From CAIWXH01 sp964555675 (GTDB lineage Bacteria; Chloroflexota; Chloroflexia; Chloroflexales; Chloroflexaceae), in the NCBI GenBank assembly GCA_964555675.1, contig CAZKTU010000004.1:8565-72564 (forward strand): a DNA stretch of 64,000 nucleotides, in the 5' to 3' direction. Shown piece by piece: positions 44,355 through 53,319 of this stretch; position 1 is the stretch's first letter; each line of letters begins with the position of its first letter. The notes beneath the pieces are model-generated. The model was not told the origin of the DNA. It worked only from the letters and a program-made list of their open reading frames with translations, and ran no database searches. A program made the translations under genes and the position numbers.

Positions 44355-44383
44355 TTGACAGGGGGGCGGCGGGGGCCTAGCAT
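44355..44383 (+). promoter_or_regulatory. Promoter of the DA1-like gene
   Basis: TTGACA (44355-44360), 17-bp spacer, TAGCAT (44378-44383). Predicted start near 44390, leader about 34 nt. Confidence 0.55.
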
Positions 44384-44423
44384 ACTGGTGATAGACAGCC
44401 GACTACGTGCGACGGACGCCCCC

Positions 44424-45131
44424 ATGGCCATGCCCCGACCCAACCTCGACCGCTGCGCCGCGTGCGGCGGAGACCTGAGTGGCGGCTACTACACGCTGAT
44501 CGACAGGCCCGAGCGCTACTGCTCGCGCTGCATCGCCACGCGGCCCCGCTGCGCCTCGTGCGGCGCCCCCCTGGGCGCGCAGCACTGGCGGCTGCACGAC
44601 GGGCGCCTACAGTGCGCGGCGTGCCACGCCACGGCGGTCTACGACCCGGCGGTGGCGCGGGCGCTCTTCGACGAGACCGTCAGCGGGGTCGTCGCCCAGC
44701 TCGGGCTGACCCTGAATGTGGGCGTAGCCTTCAGGCTGGTCGACGCGCCTACCCTCGAGGGCATCCGTTCAGAGGGCAGCCCGGCGCCCGCGGGCATGAC
44801 CACCCTCGGCCTCTACCAACGCCGCGGCCACCTGCGGGCGATCTATATGCTCTACGGGCTGCCCCGGCTCGGCTTCCGCACCACCGTGGCCCACGAGTAC
44901 GCCCACGCCTGGCAGGGCGAGCGCTGCCCGCTGCTGCGCGACGACGAACTGCGCGAGGGCCACGCCGAGTGGGTGGCCTACCACCACCTGCGCTGGCTCG
45001 GCTGCGACAAGGCCGCCGAGCGCATGCTCAGCGCGCCTCACCCCTACAGGCCCGCCCTCGAGCGCGTGCTGACCATGGAGCGGCGCCTCGGCCTCGCCGG
45101 GGTCAACGAAGCTTTGACGCGGGCCGAATAG
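44424..45131 (+). CDS. DA1-like protein: LIM-type zinc domain plus metallopeptidase
   Basis: 235 residues. The N-terminal 70 residues hold four Cys pairs (CAAC, CSRC, CASC, CAAC) in a LIM-like two-finger layout. The C-terminal half has HEYAH (157-161) followed by AWQ, and EGHAEWVAY supplying the third ligand Glu, as in the DA1/DAR peptidases of plants and their bacterial relatives. In Arabidopsis DA1 is a ubiquitin-activated peptidase; what the bacterial proteins do is not known to me. No signal peptide. Single gene with its own promoter. Confidence 0.85.
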   Translation: MAMPRPNLDRCAACGGDLSGGYYTLIDRPERYCSRCIATRPRCASCGAPLGAQHWRLHDGRLQCAACHATAVYDPAVARALFDETVSGVVAQLGLTLNVGVAFRLVDAPTLEGIRSEGSPAPAGMTTLGLYQRRGHLRAIYMLYGLPRLGFRTTVAHEYAHAWQGERCPLLRDDELREGHAEWVAYHHLRWLGCDKAAERMLSAPHPYRPALERVLTMERRLGLAGVNEALTRAE

Positions 45132-45168
45132 CCCGCGTCCCCCGACCGTGGGCAGCGGCGAAGCCTGA

Positions 45169-45975
45169 CTAACGCCCCTCCTCGCGCTCGCCCCAATGGG
45201 GCGGCCGCTTCTCGAGGAAGGCGCAGATCCCCTCCTGAGCGTCGGCGAAGGTGGCGTTGAAGGACATGACCTCTTTGGCGTAGGCATAGGCCTGGTGCTG
45301 GGGCATGCTCAGCTGCCTGTAGAAGGCCTGCTTGCCCAGCCCGACCACGGCCGCACTGGACGCGGCGATCTGGGCGGCCAGGGCCTGTGCAGCGCCCGCG
45401 AGCTCGTCCGCAGGGACGACCCGGCTCACCAGGCCGAAGGCGCGGGCCTCCTCGGCCGAGATCGGGTCGCCGGTCAGCAGCATCTCCATCGCCTTCTTGG
45501 CCGGCACGGCCCGGCTGAGGGCCACCATAGGCGTCGAGCAGAACAGGCCGATCTTCACGCCCGGGGTGGCAAAGCGGGCGTCTTCGGCGGCGATCACCAG
45601 GTCGCAGGTGGCGGCCAACTGGCAGCCGGCCGCCGTGGCGATGCCGTGCACCTGAGCGATCACCGGCTGGGGGATGGCCTGAATCGTCTCCATCAGCACC
45701 GTGCAGGTGTCGAAGAGGTGACGGTAGAACTCGGGGCTGCGCCCGACCATCTCGTTCAGATCGTGGCCCGCGCAGAAGGCCGGGCCGGCCCCACACAGCA
45801 CCACCACGGCCACATCGCCGCGCCGCCCGAGCGAGCGGAACGCATCGATCAGCTCCTCCATATGCTCGAGCGAGAGGGCATTGCGCCGCGCGGGCCGGTT
45901 CATGGTGATGGTGGCCAGCCGGTCCTCGACGTCGAGGAGCAGGTGCTGATAGGCCTGGGCCGGGGCTGTCGTCAT
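45169..45975 (-). CDS. Enoyl-CoA hydratase/isomerase family protein
   Basis: 268 residues from MTTAPAQAYQHLLL, with AGAGGAGAT before the ATG at 45975. Crotonase fold: VLCGAGPAFCAGHDLNEM (oxyanion hole), HGIATAAGCQLAATCDLVIA and ATPGVKIGLFCSTPMVALSRAV. The layout with A-GHDL and CSTP is that of the ECHDC3-like branch rather than FadB. It lacks one of the two catalytic Glu positions (GLFCSTP in place of the usual G-x-x-P-x-x-G), so hydratase activity is uncertain. Confidence 0.87.
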   Translation of the reverse strand: MTTAPAQAYQHLLLDVEDRLATITMNRPARRNALSLEHMEELIDAFRSLGRRGDVAVVVLCGAGPAFCAGHDLNEMVGRSPEFYRHLFDTCTVLMETIQAIPQPVIAQVHGIATAAGCQLAATCDLVIAAEDARFATPGVKIGLFCSTPMVALSRAVPAKKAMEMLLTGDPISAEEARAFGLVSRVVPADELAGAAQALAAQIAASSAAVVGLGKQAFYRQLSMPQHQAYAYAKEVMSFNATFADAQEGICAFLEKRPPHWGEREEGR

Positions 45976-46052
45976 CGACGGATCTCCTCTCGGGGCGCAG
46001 TAGCTCGCGCCTGGCAGATACACCGCTCGTGCAAGGGGTCTCTGAGGAGGAT

Positions 46053-46060
46053 GGTACAAT
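46053..46060 (+). promoter_or_regulatory. Extended -10 promoter of the QTMAN-like gene
   Basis: TGG-TACAAT, hexamer 46055-46060, about 47 nt before the ATG at 46108; no -35. Confidence 0.55.
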
Positions 46061-46107
46061 CTCCGGCGGTGCTCCGCAAGAGGGCAGACCTCAGGAACTC
46101 ACCGCCG

Positions 46108-47208
46108 ATGCATATCCTCTGGCTCGATCCCTTCCACGGGGGCTCACACGCCGCGGTTGCGGCGGGCTACGCGGCCCGCAGCGCCCACCGGGTGACTCTG
46201 CTCACCCTGCCGATCGCGGGCGGCTGGCGCTGGCGCATGCGCGGCGGCGCTGTGACCCTGGCCAGGCTGGCCGGCGCCCTGGGCGAGCGGCCCGACCTGA
46301 TCGTCGCGAGCGACATGCTCGACCTGGCCACCTTCCGCGCCCTCAGCGCCGGGGCCCTGGCCGGCGTGCCCGCGGCGGTCTATTTTCACGAGAACCAGCT
46401 CACCTACCCCCTGCCGCCCGGCCGCCAGCGCGACCTGAGTTTCGCCTGGATCAACTACACGGCCGCCCTCACGGCCGACGCCGTGCTCTTCAACTCGCCG
46501 TTTCATCAGCGCGACTTTCTCGGCGCCCTGCCCGGCCTGCTCGGGCGCTACCACGACTATAACGAGCTCGACACGGTCGCCGGGATCGCCGCGAAGAGCC
46601 ATGTGCTCCCGCCGGGGGTCGACCTCGCCTCCCTCGACGGCCCGCAGCCGGGGCCCGCCGAGGGCCGGGGCAGCCCGGTGATCCTGTGGAACTCGCGCTG
46701 GGAGTATGACAAGCAGCCCGAGCGCTTCTTCGCGGCCCTCGCCGAGCTCGAGGCCGAGGGGCACGACTTCAGGCTGATCGTGGCGGGCGAGCATATCGAC
46801 CCGGGGGCGCCCGCCTTCGTCGCGGCCCGCGAGCGCTGGGCCCACCGTATCGTCCACTGGGGCTACGCACCCTCGCGGGCGAACTACGCCGACCTGCTGC
46901 GCCGGGCCGACCTCGTGGTCAGCACGGCGGCGCAGGAGTTCTTCGGGATCGGGGTGGTCGAGGCCATGTACTGCGGCTGCGCGCCCCTGCTGCCCCGCCG
47001 GCTGAACTACCCCGACCTGCTGCCCGCCGAGCGCCACGCCGACTGCCTCTACGCAGACGACGCGGCCCTGGCCCCGGCCCTGGCCAGGGCCCTCACACGT
47101 TGTCGAATCACCCCCCGCACAACCTGGCGCGCCATCGCCCATCGCTACGACTGGACGACGCTTGCGCCGCACTACGACGCCGTATTTGCCGCTCTCGGAC
47201 CGTCATAG
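46108..47208 (+). CDS. DUF3524/GTDC1-type glycosyltransferase (tRNA-queuosine mannosyltransferase-like)
   Basis: 366 residues. The N-terminus MHILWLDPFHGGSHAAVAAGY, WRWRMRGGAVTLA and the FHENQLTYP element are hallmarks of the DUF3524 family whose animal member GTDC1 is the tRNA-queuosine mannosyltransferase. The GT-B donor half has WNSRWEYDKQPERFFAAL and STAAQEFFGIGVVEAMYCGCAPLLPRRLNYPDLLP with the E-x7-E signature. A tRNA target in this bacterium is an inference from family. No queuosine gene is nearby. Confidence 0.85.
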   Translation: MHILWLDPFHGGSHAAVAAGYAARSAHRVTLLTLPIAGGWRWRMRGGAVTLARLAGALGERPDLIVASDMLDLATFRALSAGALAGVPAAVYFHENQLTYPLPPGRQRDLSFAWINYTAALTADAVLFNSPFHQRDFLGALPGLLGRYHDYNELDTVAGIAAKSHVLPPGVDLASLDGPQPGPAEGRGSPVILWNSRWEYDKQPERFFAALAELEAEGHDFRLIVAGEHIDPGAPAFVAARERWAHRIVHWGYAPSRANYADLLRRADLVVSTAAQEFFGIGVVEAMYCGCAPLLPRRLNYPDLLPAERHADCLYADDAALAPALARALTRCRITPRTTWRAIAHRYDWTTLAPHYDAVFAALGPS

Positions 47209-47230
47209 GCGATCTACTACACATAACAAG

Positions 47231-47267
47231 ACTGTCATTGACAGTCCGACCCCTGGTGCGGTACCCT
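47231..47267 (+). promoter_or_regulatory. Promoter with palindromic operator before the subtilase gene
   Basis: TTGACA (47238-47243), 18-bp spacer, TACCCT (47262-47267). The -35 lies inside ACTGTCATTGACAGT (47231-47245), a 7+1+7 inverted repeat, which looks like a repressor or activator site. Leader about 145 nt. Confidence 0.5.
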
Positions 47268-47417
47268 GTGGGACCTACAGCCCTACGTACCAACCAGCAT
47301 CCTACCTCGCACGAGGGTCCGCCTGACCGCATCGCCAGCCCGACCCGTCGCGCCGCCCGTCTCTAACGCCTTGCGGGCAATGATGCCCCCCCGCCACCGC
47401 AGCAACAAGGGTGAGCC

Positions 47418-50400
47418 GTGACCCCGCGCACAACTCGAATCATCACCGCCGCCCTCGGCCTCGCCCTGAGCCTTGGGCTCTTGATCACCCCCAGCCGCAG
47501 CGCCGGCTCGGGGGCGCCGGCAGTGGCCGCCCTCGGCTCAGCGCCGAGCCTCCCGGCCTACCGCGAGCTGGTACAGAGCGCGGCCCGCGCCAGCTGGGCG
47601 GGCCAGCCTGCCGCCGCCCCCGGCTCGCGCCTCGCCGCCCTGGTCGAGCTCGACATGGCGCCCTTGGCCCTGGTGGGCGCGGGCTGGGGCCACGAGCAGC
47701 GGGCGATCTACAGCGCCGAGCTTGCCGCGGCGCGGGCCACCGTCGCCGCCGAGGTCGAGGCCGCGGGCGGGGTGGTCCTGGCCGACTTCAGCCACGCCGC
47801 CTCGGGCATGGCCGTTGAGGTCGACGCGGCCGACATTGCCGCCCTCGCGGCCCTGCCGGGCGTGGCCGCCGTGGTGCGCGTCGCCGACTACGCGACCGAC
47901 CAGGCCGCCGCGCCGATCACCGCGACCCAGGGCGAGCTGGCGACCCTGATCGGCGCCGACAAGGTACACCGCGCCGGCAACGATGGCACGGGCATCGAGA
48001 TCGCGATTATCGACAGCGGGATCGACTACACCCACGTCAAGCTGGGCGGGCCCGGCGACGCGGACTCCTACAGGCGCGCCGCCTGCGGCAGCGCGGCCAT
48101 CTCGCCCGCCGACCCCGCCTGCGACCCCACCCTCGCCCCGCCCGCCGACCTCTTCCCGAACGCCAAGGTGATCGGCGGCCGCGACCTGGTGGGCGATATC
48201 TGGCCCGATCCCGATCCGCGCTGCGGGACGCAGCTGGTCTGCCCCGTCTCAGATGAGAACCCGATCGACCTGCACGGCCACGGCACCCACGTGGCCGATA
48301 TCGCCGCGGGCCGACCGATCACGGCGGGCGGCGCCGATGTCGGCGTCGCGCCGGGCGCCAACCTCTGGGCCTTCAAGGCCTGTAACGGCGCGGCCGACCT
48401 CTGTAACGGCGTGGCCCTGCTCGAGGCGATCGACTCGGCCCTCGATCTCGACCGCTCCGACCGCGGCCAGTGTACGGCGGGGCCGGCCTGCAGGGCCTAC
48501 GACCCGGCCGACATCATCGTGCTGGCCCTCAGCTACAGCTACGGCCAGCCCGAAGACGCCGTCAGCCTCTTCGTCAACCTGGCCGGCTTCTACGGCTCGT
48601 TCGTGGTGGCGGCGGCCGGCAACGACGGCGACAAGCCCTATATTGTCGGCTCGCCCGCCACGGCTGCGGCGGCGCTGGCGGTGGCCGAGAGCGTCATGCC
48701 CCAGCCGGGCGGCGGCGCGGCCGTGACGGCCGGCGGGCGCACCCTCGACGCCCTGCACCAGGCCTGGTCGCCCGAGGTCGCCGCGCCCCTAGTGGCGCAC
48801 CTGCGCTATGGCGACGGCGGCGGCGCCAATGCCGACGGCTGCGCCCCCCTCGCGCCGTGGCAGGGCGCCCTGCTGCTCGACAGGGGCGGCTGCCCGACGG
48901 CGCTGAAGGCGGCCAATGCGTCCGCGGCGGGGGCGGGCCTGGTCCTCGTGGCCGACAATGCCCGCTCCGACGCGCCCCCCGTGCTCAACGCCGCGGCCGC
49001 CTCACTCCCCGTGTACAGCCTCTCGTACGGCGAGGGCCAGCGCCTGCAACAGGTGGCCCGCAGCGAGGGGAGCGTGGCGGCCACACCCCTGGCCGCCGAC
49101 GTCGAGCGCGTGGCCGCCGACGCGAGCCGCGGCCCGCGCATCGCCGACAACGCTATGAAGCCAGATCTGGCCGCGCCAGGGGCGATCATCTCGGCCCAGG
49201 CCGGCGGCGGGCGGGCGGTGACGGCCTTCGGCGGGTCGTCCGGGGCCGCGCCCGTGGCCGCGGGCGTGGCCGCCCTGGCCATCCAGGAGCTCGAGGAGAA
49301 GGGCGCCCTCGACCCGGACCCCGGCCTGGCCGACGCGCCGGGCCAGCCCCCGCTCTCGCTGGCGCCCCTGGTCAAGGCCCTGCTGATGAATAACGCCTTC
49401 GCCGAGCTCCAGGCGCCGGCGGGGGGCCTCGCGCCGTTCACCCTCCAGGGGGCCGGCCGGGTGAACGCCCAGGCTGCCTTCGTGGGCCGCACCCTGGCCC
49501 TCGACGCCACGGCCATGCTGAACCTGCTCGCCGCCAGCCCCGAGCTGAACAAGTGTACCATCAGCCCCTACCGCGACCTGCTGCTCTACAGGCTCATCGG
49601 GGCCACACCCCCCTGCGCCGACCTTTACCCCGGCGGCGACCCGCTCTTCCAGGCCTGGAACGCCCAGAGCGGCAGCGTCTCGTTCGGCTACAGGCCAACC
49701 GTCGGCTTCCAGGAGCTGACGCGCCAGGTGGTGGTGGTCAACTATTCGCGCTCGCCCCGCAGCTACAGCCTCAGCACCGGCCTGCGCTTCGCCGACGACG
49801 TAGGCCGCGGCGTGAGCCTCAGCGCCTCGCCCGCGCGCCTCGAACTGGCCGGCGGCGACAGCGCAATCGTCAGCGTCACCCTCACCATCAGCCCGCGCGA
49901 CCTCCCCGAGTGGACGCTCAACGGGGGCGCCCTGGGCAATCGGGGCAGCGCCTCCTGCGCCTCGACCGCCCCCGAGCGCGACTGCCCCAGCCTGACCCTC
50001 TTCGAGGTCGACGGGGCCCTGCTCGTCGACGGCGGCGTGAACAACCGCATCAGCGTGCCCATCCACGTCCTGCCGCGCAAAGTGGCCGACGTGTCGGTCT
50101 CGCGCGTCCTCGAGCGCCAGGTGCTGCTCAGCAATCGGGCCGCTTTCCAGGCCGGCGAGGTCGAGCCCTTCGCCCTGATCGATGTCAGCCCCAATAAGTG
50201 CGACACCCGCAGCGGCCTCTGCGACGACCTCGACTATGTGCCCGGGTCGCGCCCCGGCAGCGGCCAGAGCCCGGTCGACCTGCGCTATGTGGGCCTGCGC
50301 AGCTACAGCGCGCCCGGCCTGAACGCCGAGCTGCTGCTCCCGCCGGCGCCCGCCGGCGCCCTGGCCGACGAGGTGGTCGAGTTCGCCATGACGGTCTGGG

Positions 50401-50969
50401 ACAAGCCCTACAGGGCCTCGCCGAACTTCCCGGTGCAGTTCGAGGTGCACATCGACGCCGACGCCGACGGGATCGGCGACTATGTGGCCTATAACGCCGA
50501 CCTGGGCGGCGGCCGCGACGGGCGCAGCGCGGTCTTCGTGCGCGACGTCAACCCGAGCGACGGCCAGCGGCCGACTGCGCCCTACCTCTATAGCGTGGCC
50601 GACTTCAACTCGCAGAACTGGGTGCTGCCGGTCCCGGCCGCGGCCGTGGGCCTGCGCAGCGACCGGCCCTTCCGCTTCTACGTCCTGGCCCTCGACGCCT
50701 ACTTCAAAGGCGGGACGAACACGGCCCCCTGGGACTGTTCGCCCGGCCCCGTCAATGCCTGCGGCGTCGCCCGTCACACGATGCAGACGGGGGCGCTGCG
50801 CTTCCGCCCCGGCGCTACCGCCCTGAGCGTGCCGGTCGAGGCCCGGGCCGTGCTCGGCTTCGGCGAGGATGTGGGCGGCGTGGCCGCCTCGCCGTCACAG
50901 ATCGGCCTGCTGCTGCTCTTCCGCGACGCCCAGCCCAGCCTGGAGGCCGAGAGCGTTCGGCTACGCTAG
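47418..50969 (+). CDS. Secreted subtilisin-like serine protease with PA domain
   Basis: 1183 residues from GTG (AAGGGTGA upstream). Signal peptide: TTRIITAALGLALSLGLLITPSRSAG. Propeptide-like region to about 180. S8 catalytic residues: Asp199 in IAIIDSGIDYTH, His288 in HGHGTHVAD, and Ser608 in FGGSSGAAPVAAG (usual GTSMA-x-P replaced by SSGAAP). A protease-associated domain is inserted at about 460-560 (LAPWQGALLLDRGGCPTALKAANASAAGAGLVLVAD). The last 500 residues are beta-rich Fn3-like modules with paired Cys and a DADADGIGD calcium-like motif. Likely an extracellular degradative protease; no cell-wall anchor seen. Confidence 0.9.
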   Translation: MTPRTTRIITAALGLALSLGLLITPSRSAGSGAPAVAALGSAPSLPAYRELVQSAARASWAGQPAAAPGSRLAALVELDMAPLALVGAGWGHEQRAIYSAELAAARATVAAEVEAAGGVVLADFSHAASGMAVEVDAADIAALAALPGVAAVVRVADYATDQAAAPITATQGELATLIGADKVHRAGNDGTGIEIAIIDSGIDYTHVKLGGPGDADSYRRAACGSAAISPADPACDPTLAPPADLFPNAKVIGGRDLVGDIWPDPDPRCGTQLVCPVSDENPIDLHGHGTHVADIAAGRPITAGGADVGVAPGANLWAFKACNGAADLCNGVALLEAIDSALDLDRSDRGQCTAGPACRAYDPADIIVLALSYSYGQPEDAVSLFVNLAGFYGSFVVAAAGNDGDKPYIVGSPATAAAALAVAESVMPQPGGGAAVTAGGRTLDALHQAWSPEVAAPLVAHLRYGDGGGANADGCAPLAPWQGALLLDRGGCPTALKAANASAAGAGLVLVADNARSDAPPVLNAAAASLPVYSLSYGEGQRLQQVARSEGSVAATPLAADVERVAADASRGPRIADNAMKPDLAAPGAIISAQAGGGRAVTAFGGSSGAAPVAAGVAALAIQELEEKGALDPDPGLADAPGQPPLSLAPLVKALLMNNAFAELQAPAGGLAPFTLQGAGRVNAQAAFVGRTLALDATAMLNLLAASPELNKCTISPYRDLLLYRLIGATPPCADLYPGGDPLFQAWNAQSGSVSFGYRPTVGFQELTRQVVVVNYSRSPRSYSLSTGLRFADDVGRGVSLSASPARLELAGGDSAIVSVTLTISPRDLPEWTLNGGALGNRGSASCASTAPERDCPSLTLFEVDGALLVDGGVNNRISVPIHVLPRKVADVSVSRVLERQVLLSNRAAFQAGEVEPFALIDVSPNKCDTRSGLCDDLDYVPGSRPGSGQSPVDLRYVGLRSYSAPGLNAELLLPPAPAGALADEVVEFAMTVWDKPYRASPNFPVQFEVHIDADADGIGDYVAYNADLGGGRDGRSAVFVRDVNPSDGQRPTAPYLYSVADFNSQNWVLPVPAAAVGLRSDRPFRFYVLALDAYFKGGTNTAPWDCSPGPVNACGVARHTMQTGALRFRPGATALSVPVEARAVLGFGEDVGGVAASPSQIGLLLLFRDAQPSLEAESVRLR

Positions 50970-50984
50970 ATTTCACCCACGGCC

Positions 50985-52724
50985 CTACGCCACTCCGAGC
51001 TGCCGGGCCCGCGCGGCGGCCTCGGTGCGCGAGGCGGCGCCGAGCTTCTCGAGGATGTTGGCGACGTGGCGCTTGGCGGTGTGCAGGCTGATCACCAGCC
51101 GGTCGGCGATGGCCTGGTTGCTCAGGCCGATCGCCACCAGGCGCAGCACCTCCACCTCGCGGGCCGTGAGGGCCTCGCCGCTCTCGTCGAGGACGAGGCC
51201 CGCGACGACCAGGGGCCCGGGCGCGGCGTGCACCGCGGGGGGCGCGGGCTGGGCCGGGGCCAGGCCGAGGGCCCGGGCGGCCACCTCGAGGCTGATGCCC
51301 CGCTCGACGCAGAGGCGCAGCATCGGCGCCCAGATGGTGAGCAAATAGGTCAGGTCGGGGCGCCGCTCGCGCACCTCTTCGGGGAGGGCCTCGACCCAGG
51401 CCCGCAGCGTGCCGAGGGCGCCCTGAGCGATCAGCGGCTCGGCAAGCTCGTCGAGCAGGGCCACGGCCTCGTCCCACGCCCCGGCCTCGAGATAGTGGCG
51501 CATCCGCCGGGCGGGCGCCCGCTCGACACGGGCGGCGCGCAGGTGCAACCGGCGGCCCCACTCGGGGGCCTCGCGTCGCAGCCGCTCGCGCAGGAATTCG
51601 CGGAACAGATCCTGGTAGCGGTAGGTCGGGGCCTGGGCGGCCGGGGCGTCGCCGAGCTCGACGAGGAACAGATTGCGCGTATAGAGCTCGTCGAGGACTG
51701 CCCCCGCGTCCTCGCGGCCAGTTACCGCGGCGCACACGGCGGGGGTCAGATCCTGGAGGATGGCCGTCTCGATCAGGAACATGCGCACGAAGGGGTCCTG
51801 ACGCTCGAGGACCTCTGCGGCGAGATACTCGTAGAGCGAACGGTCGAGCCGCTCGAGGCCGGCGAGAAAGCGCGAGCGCTCGCCGCCGCTGGCGATGCGC
51901 CCGAGCGAGGCGGCGAGCAGGCCGAGACCGGCGGCCCAGCCCTCGGTCTGAGCGTAGAGGGCGCTCACCTCGGCCTCGCCCAGGCACAGCCCCAGGCGAG
52001 CATTGAGCAGATCGGCGGCCTCGGCCCGGCTGAAGCGCAGGTCGTGGAAGCGTAGCTCGACTAGTTCGCGGCGCACGCGCCAGCGCGCCAGGGGCAGGGG
52101 CGGGTCCTGGCGGGTGGCGACCACAATCGTCAGCTCGGGGGGCAGCAGGTCGACGAAGCGCTCGAGGGCCGCGTAGATCGCCGGCTCGCTCACCGCGTGC
52201 AGGTCGTCGAGGACCAGGGCGGTGGGGCCCGTAATCGCCTCGAGCAGATCGTCGGTCAGGGCCTCGACCACGCTCAGGCCCAGGGGCGGGCCGCCCGCTT
52301 GGTCGGCGGCGAGGAGCGCGAGGGCCGTGGCGCCGGCCGCGGGCGCGATCTGACGGCAGGCGGCGATCAGACCGTGCAGGAAGCGCACCAGATCGTCGTC
52401 GTGCTCGTCGAGCGAGAGCCAGGCCGCCTGACCTGCGCCGAGGAGCTTGGCGCCCTCGAGGCCGGCGAGGGCCTGGGCGATCAGCGTGGTCTTGCCGGCG
52501 CCCGCAGGGGCCGAGACCAGGGCGAGGCGGGCGGCGCCGACGGCGCGGCGCAAGGCCGTGCTGAGCTGGGGGCGGGGCAGCAGGTCGTCGCGCGCCCGGG
52601 GTGGGCGCAGCTTCGTGCGCACGAAGATGGCAGGCGCATGAGGCGACGGGGAAACGGCGCGGGCCCAGGATCCCAGGGCCGGGGCGATAGGCCAGCGCGT
52701 CACACCGCTCATCGAGATAATCAT
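50985..52724 (-). CDS. MalT-like ATP-dependent LuxR-family activator, shortened
   Basis: 579 residues from the ATG at 52724 (GAGGAGGG just upstream). Typical opening FVRTKLRPPRARDDLLPRPQL, Walker A SAPAGAGKTTLIAQAL, Walker B TALVLDDLHAV, arginine-rich RWRVRRELVELRFHDLRFSRAEAADLL. The C-terminal LuxR helix-turn-helix is LTAREVEVLRLVAIGLSNQAIADRLVISLHTAKRHVANILEKLGAASRTEA. Family members are about 850-900 residues, with a long TPR sensor between; here only about 90 residues separate the two, so most of the TPR part is missing. The inducer is unknown. Its 3' end is convergent with the subtilase gene (15 bp apart). Confidence 0.85.
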   Translation of the reverse strand: MIISMSGVTRWPIAPALGSWARAVSPSPHAPAIFVRTKLRPPRARDDLLPRPQLSTALRRAVGAARLALVSAPAGAGKTTLIAQALAGLEGAKLLGAGQAAWLSLDEHDDDLVRFLHGLIAACRQIAPAAGATALALLAADQAGGPPLGLSVVEALTDDLLEAITGPTALVLDDLHAVSEPAIYAALERFVDLLPPELTIVVATRQDPPLPLARWRVRRELVELRFHDLRFSRAEAADLLNARLGLCLGEAEVSALYAQTEGWAAGLGLLAASLGRIASGGERSRFLAGLERLDRSLYEYLAAEVLERQDPFVRMFLIETAILQDLTPAVCAAVTGREDAGAVLDELYTRNLFLVELGDAPAAQAPTYRYQDLFREFLRERLRREAPEWGRRLHLRAARVERAPARRMRHYLEAGAWDEAVALLDELAEPLIAQGALGTLRAWVEALPEEVRERRPDLTYLLTIWAPMLRLCVERGISLEVAARALGLAPAQPAPPAVHAAPGPLVVAGLVLDESGEALTAREVEVLRLVAIGLSNQAIADRLVISLHTAKRHVANILEKLGAASRTEAAARARQLGVA

Positions 52725-53319
52725 AGCCCTCCTCATGCCGCGCCTACAGATGCGCCGATACGATGCTGCTCATGACGCCTGTACGACGCGCCCGGTTCCC
52801 AGTTCGCCCGGGCCGGCAGCTGCAATCCTACGAAAGTCGTAGCCGACAGAGCTGCGATGGGATGTTCTACCAGCAGGCCATCGAAGATAGGCCGTAGTGT
52901 AATCATTGGCCGGAGTGCGAGCGTCGGCCTGAGGGCGGAACTAGCCCTTGTTGATGCGCGACGGCGCTTCTCCAGGAACTCTCGCCTCGATCAGAGGCCT
53001 GGGGTGTCTGCAAGAGTCGCCCCCGGCTCACCCCTTACATGAGTGCAAACCACCAGCGATCAATCGGGCCGGCGGCCCGGCCTTCGCCCCGGCCATACTG
53101 GCAGGGCGCCCATGTCGCTCGCGCCGTGCCCGTCGTAGAAACCGGCCCCTGTGTGCCGTCCCTGTGGCGGCGAAGCCTGCCTGCTCGCTGCAGCCCACGC
53201 GATTGGCCTGCGGCGGGGGGCTCATCATGCGTGAGATACGTACGGCCTGTATGTCTACCACTGGCCTGCGTCGCCCGACCCAAGGGCCTGGCTACGCCAC
53301 ATCACCCAATGAGGTGCTG
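52725..53319. other. Divergent intergenic region between the two activators
   Basis: 595 bp without a convincing gene. It holds CTACGA-AAG-TCGTAG (52828-52842), a 6+3+6 inverted repeat, and a weak TGTAAT -10-like element at 52898-52903. Short open frames here lack ribosome sites. The length suggests a control region for the BTAD gene and possibly the MalT-like gene. Confidence 0.6.

Noticed and set aside
52948..53319. N-terminal extension of the BTAD activator
   Set aside because: The open frame continues upstream but is Arg/Pro-rich, lacks a ribosome site, and the ATG at 53320 has GAGGTG at good spacing.
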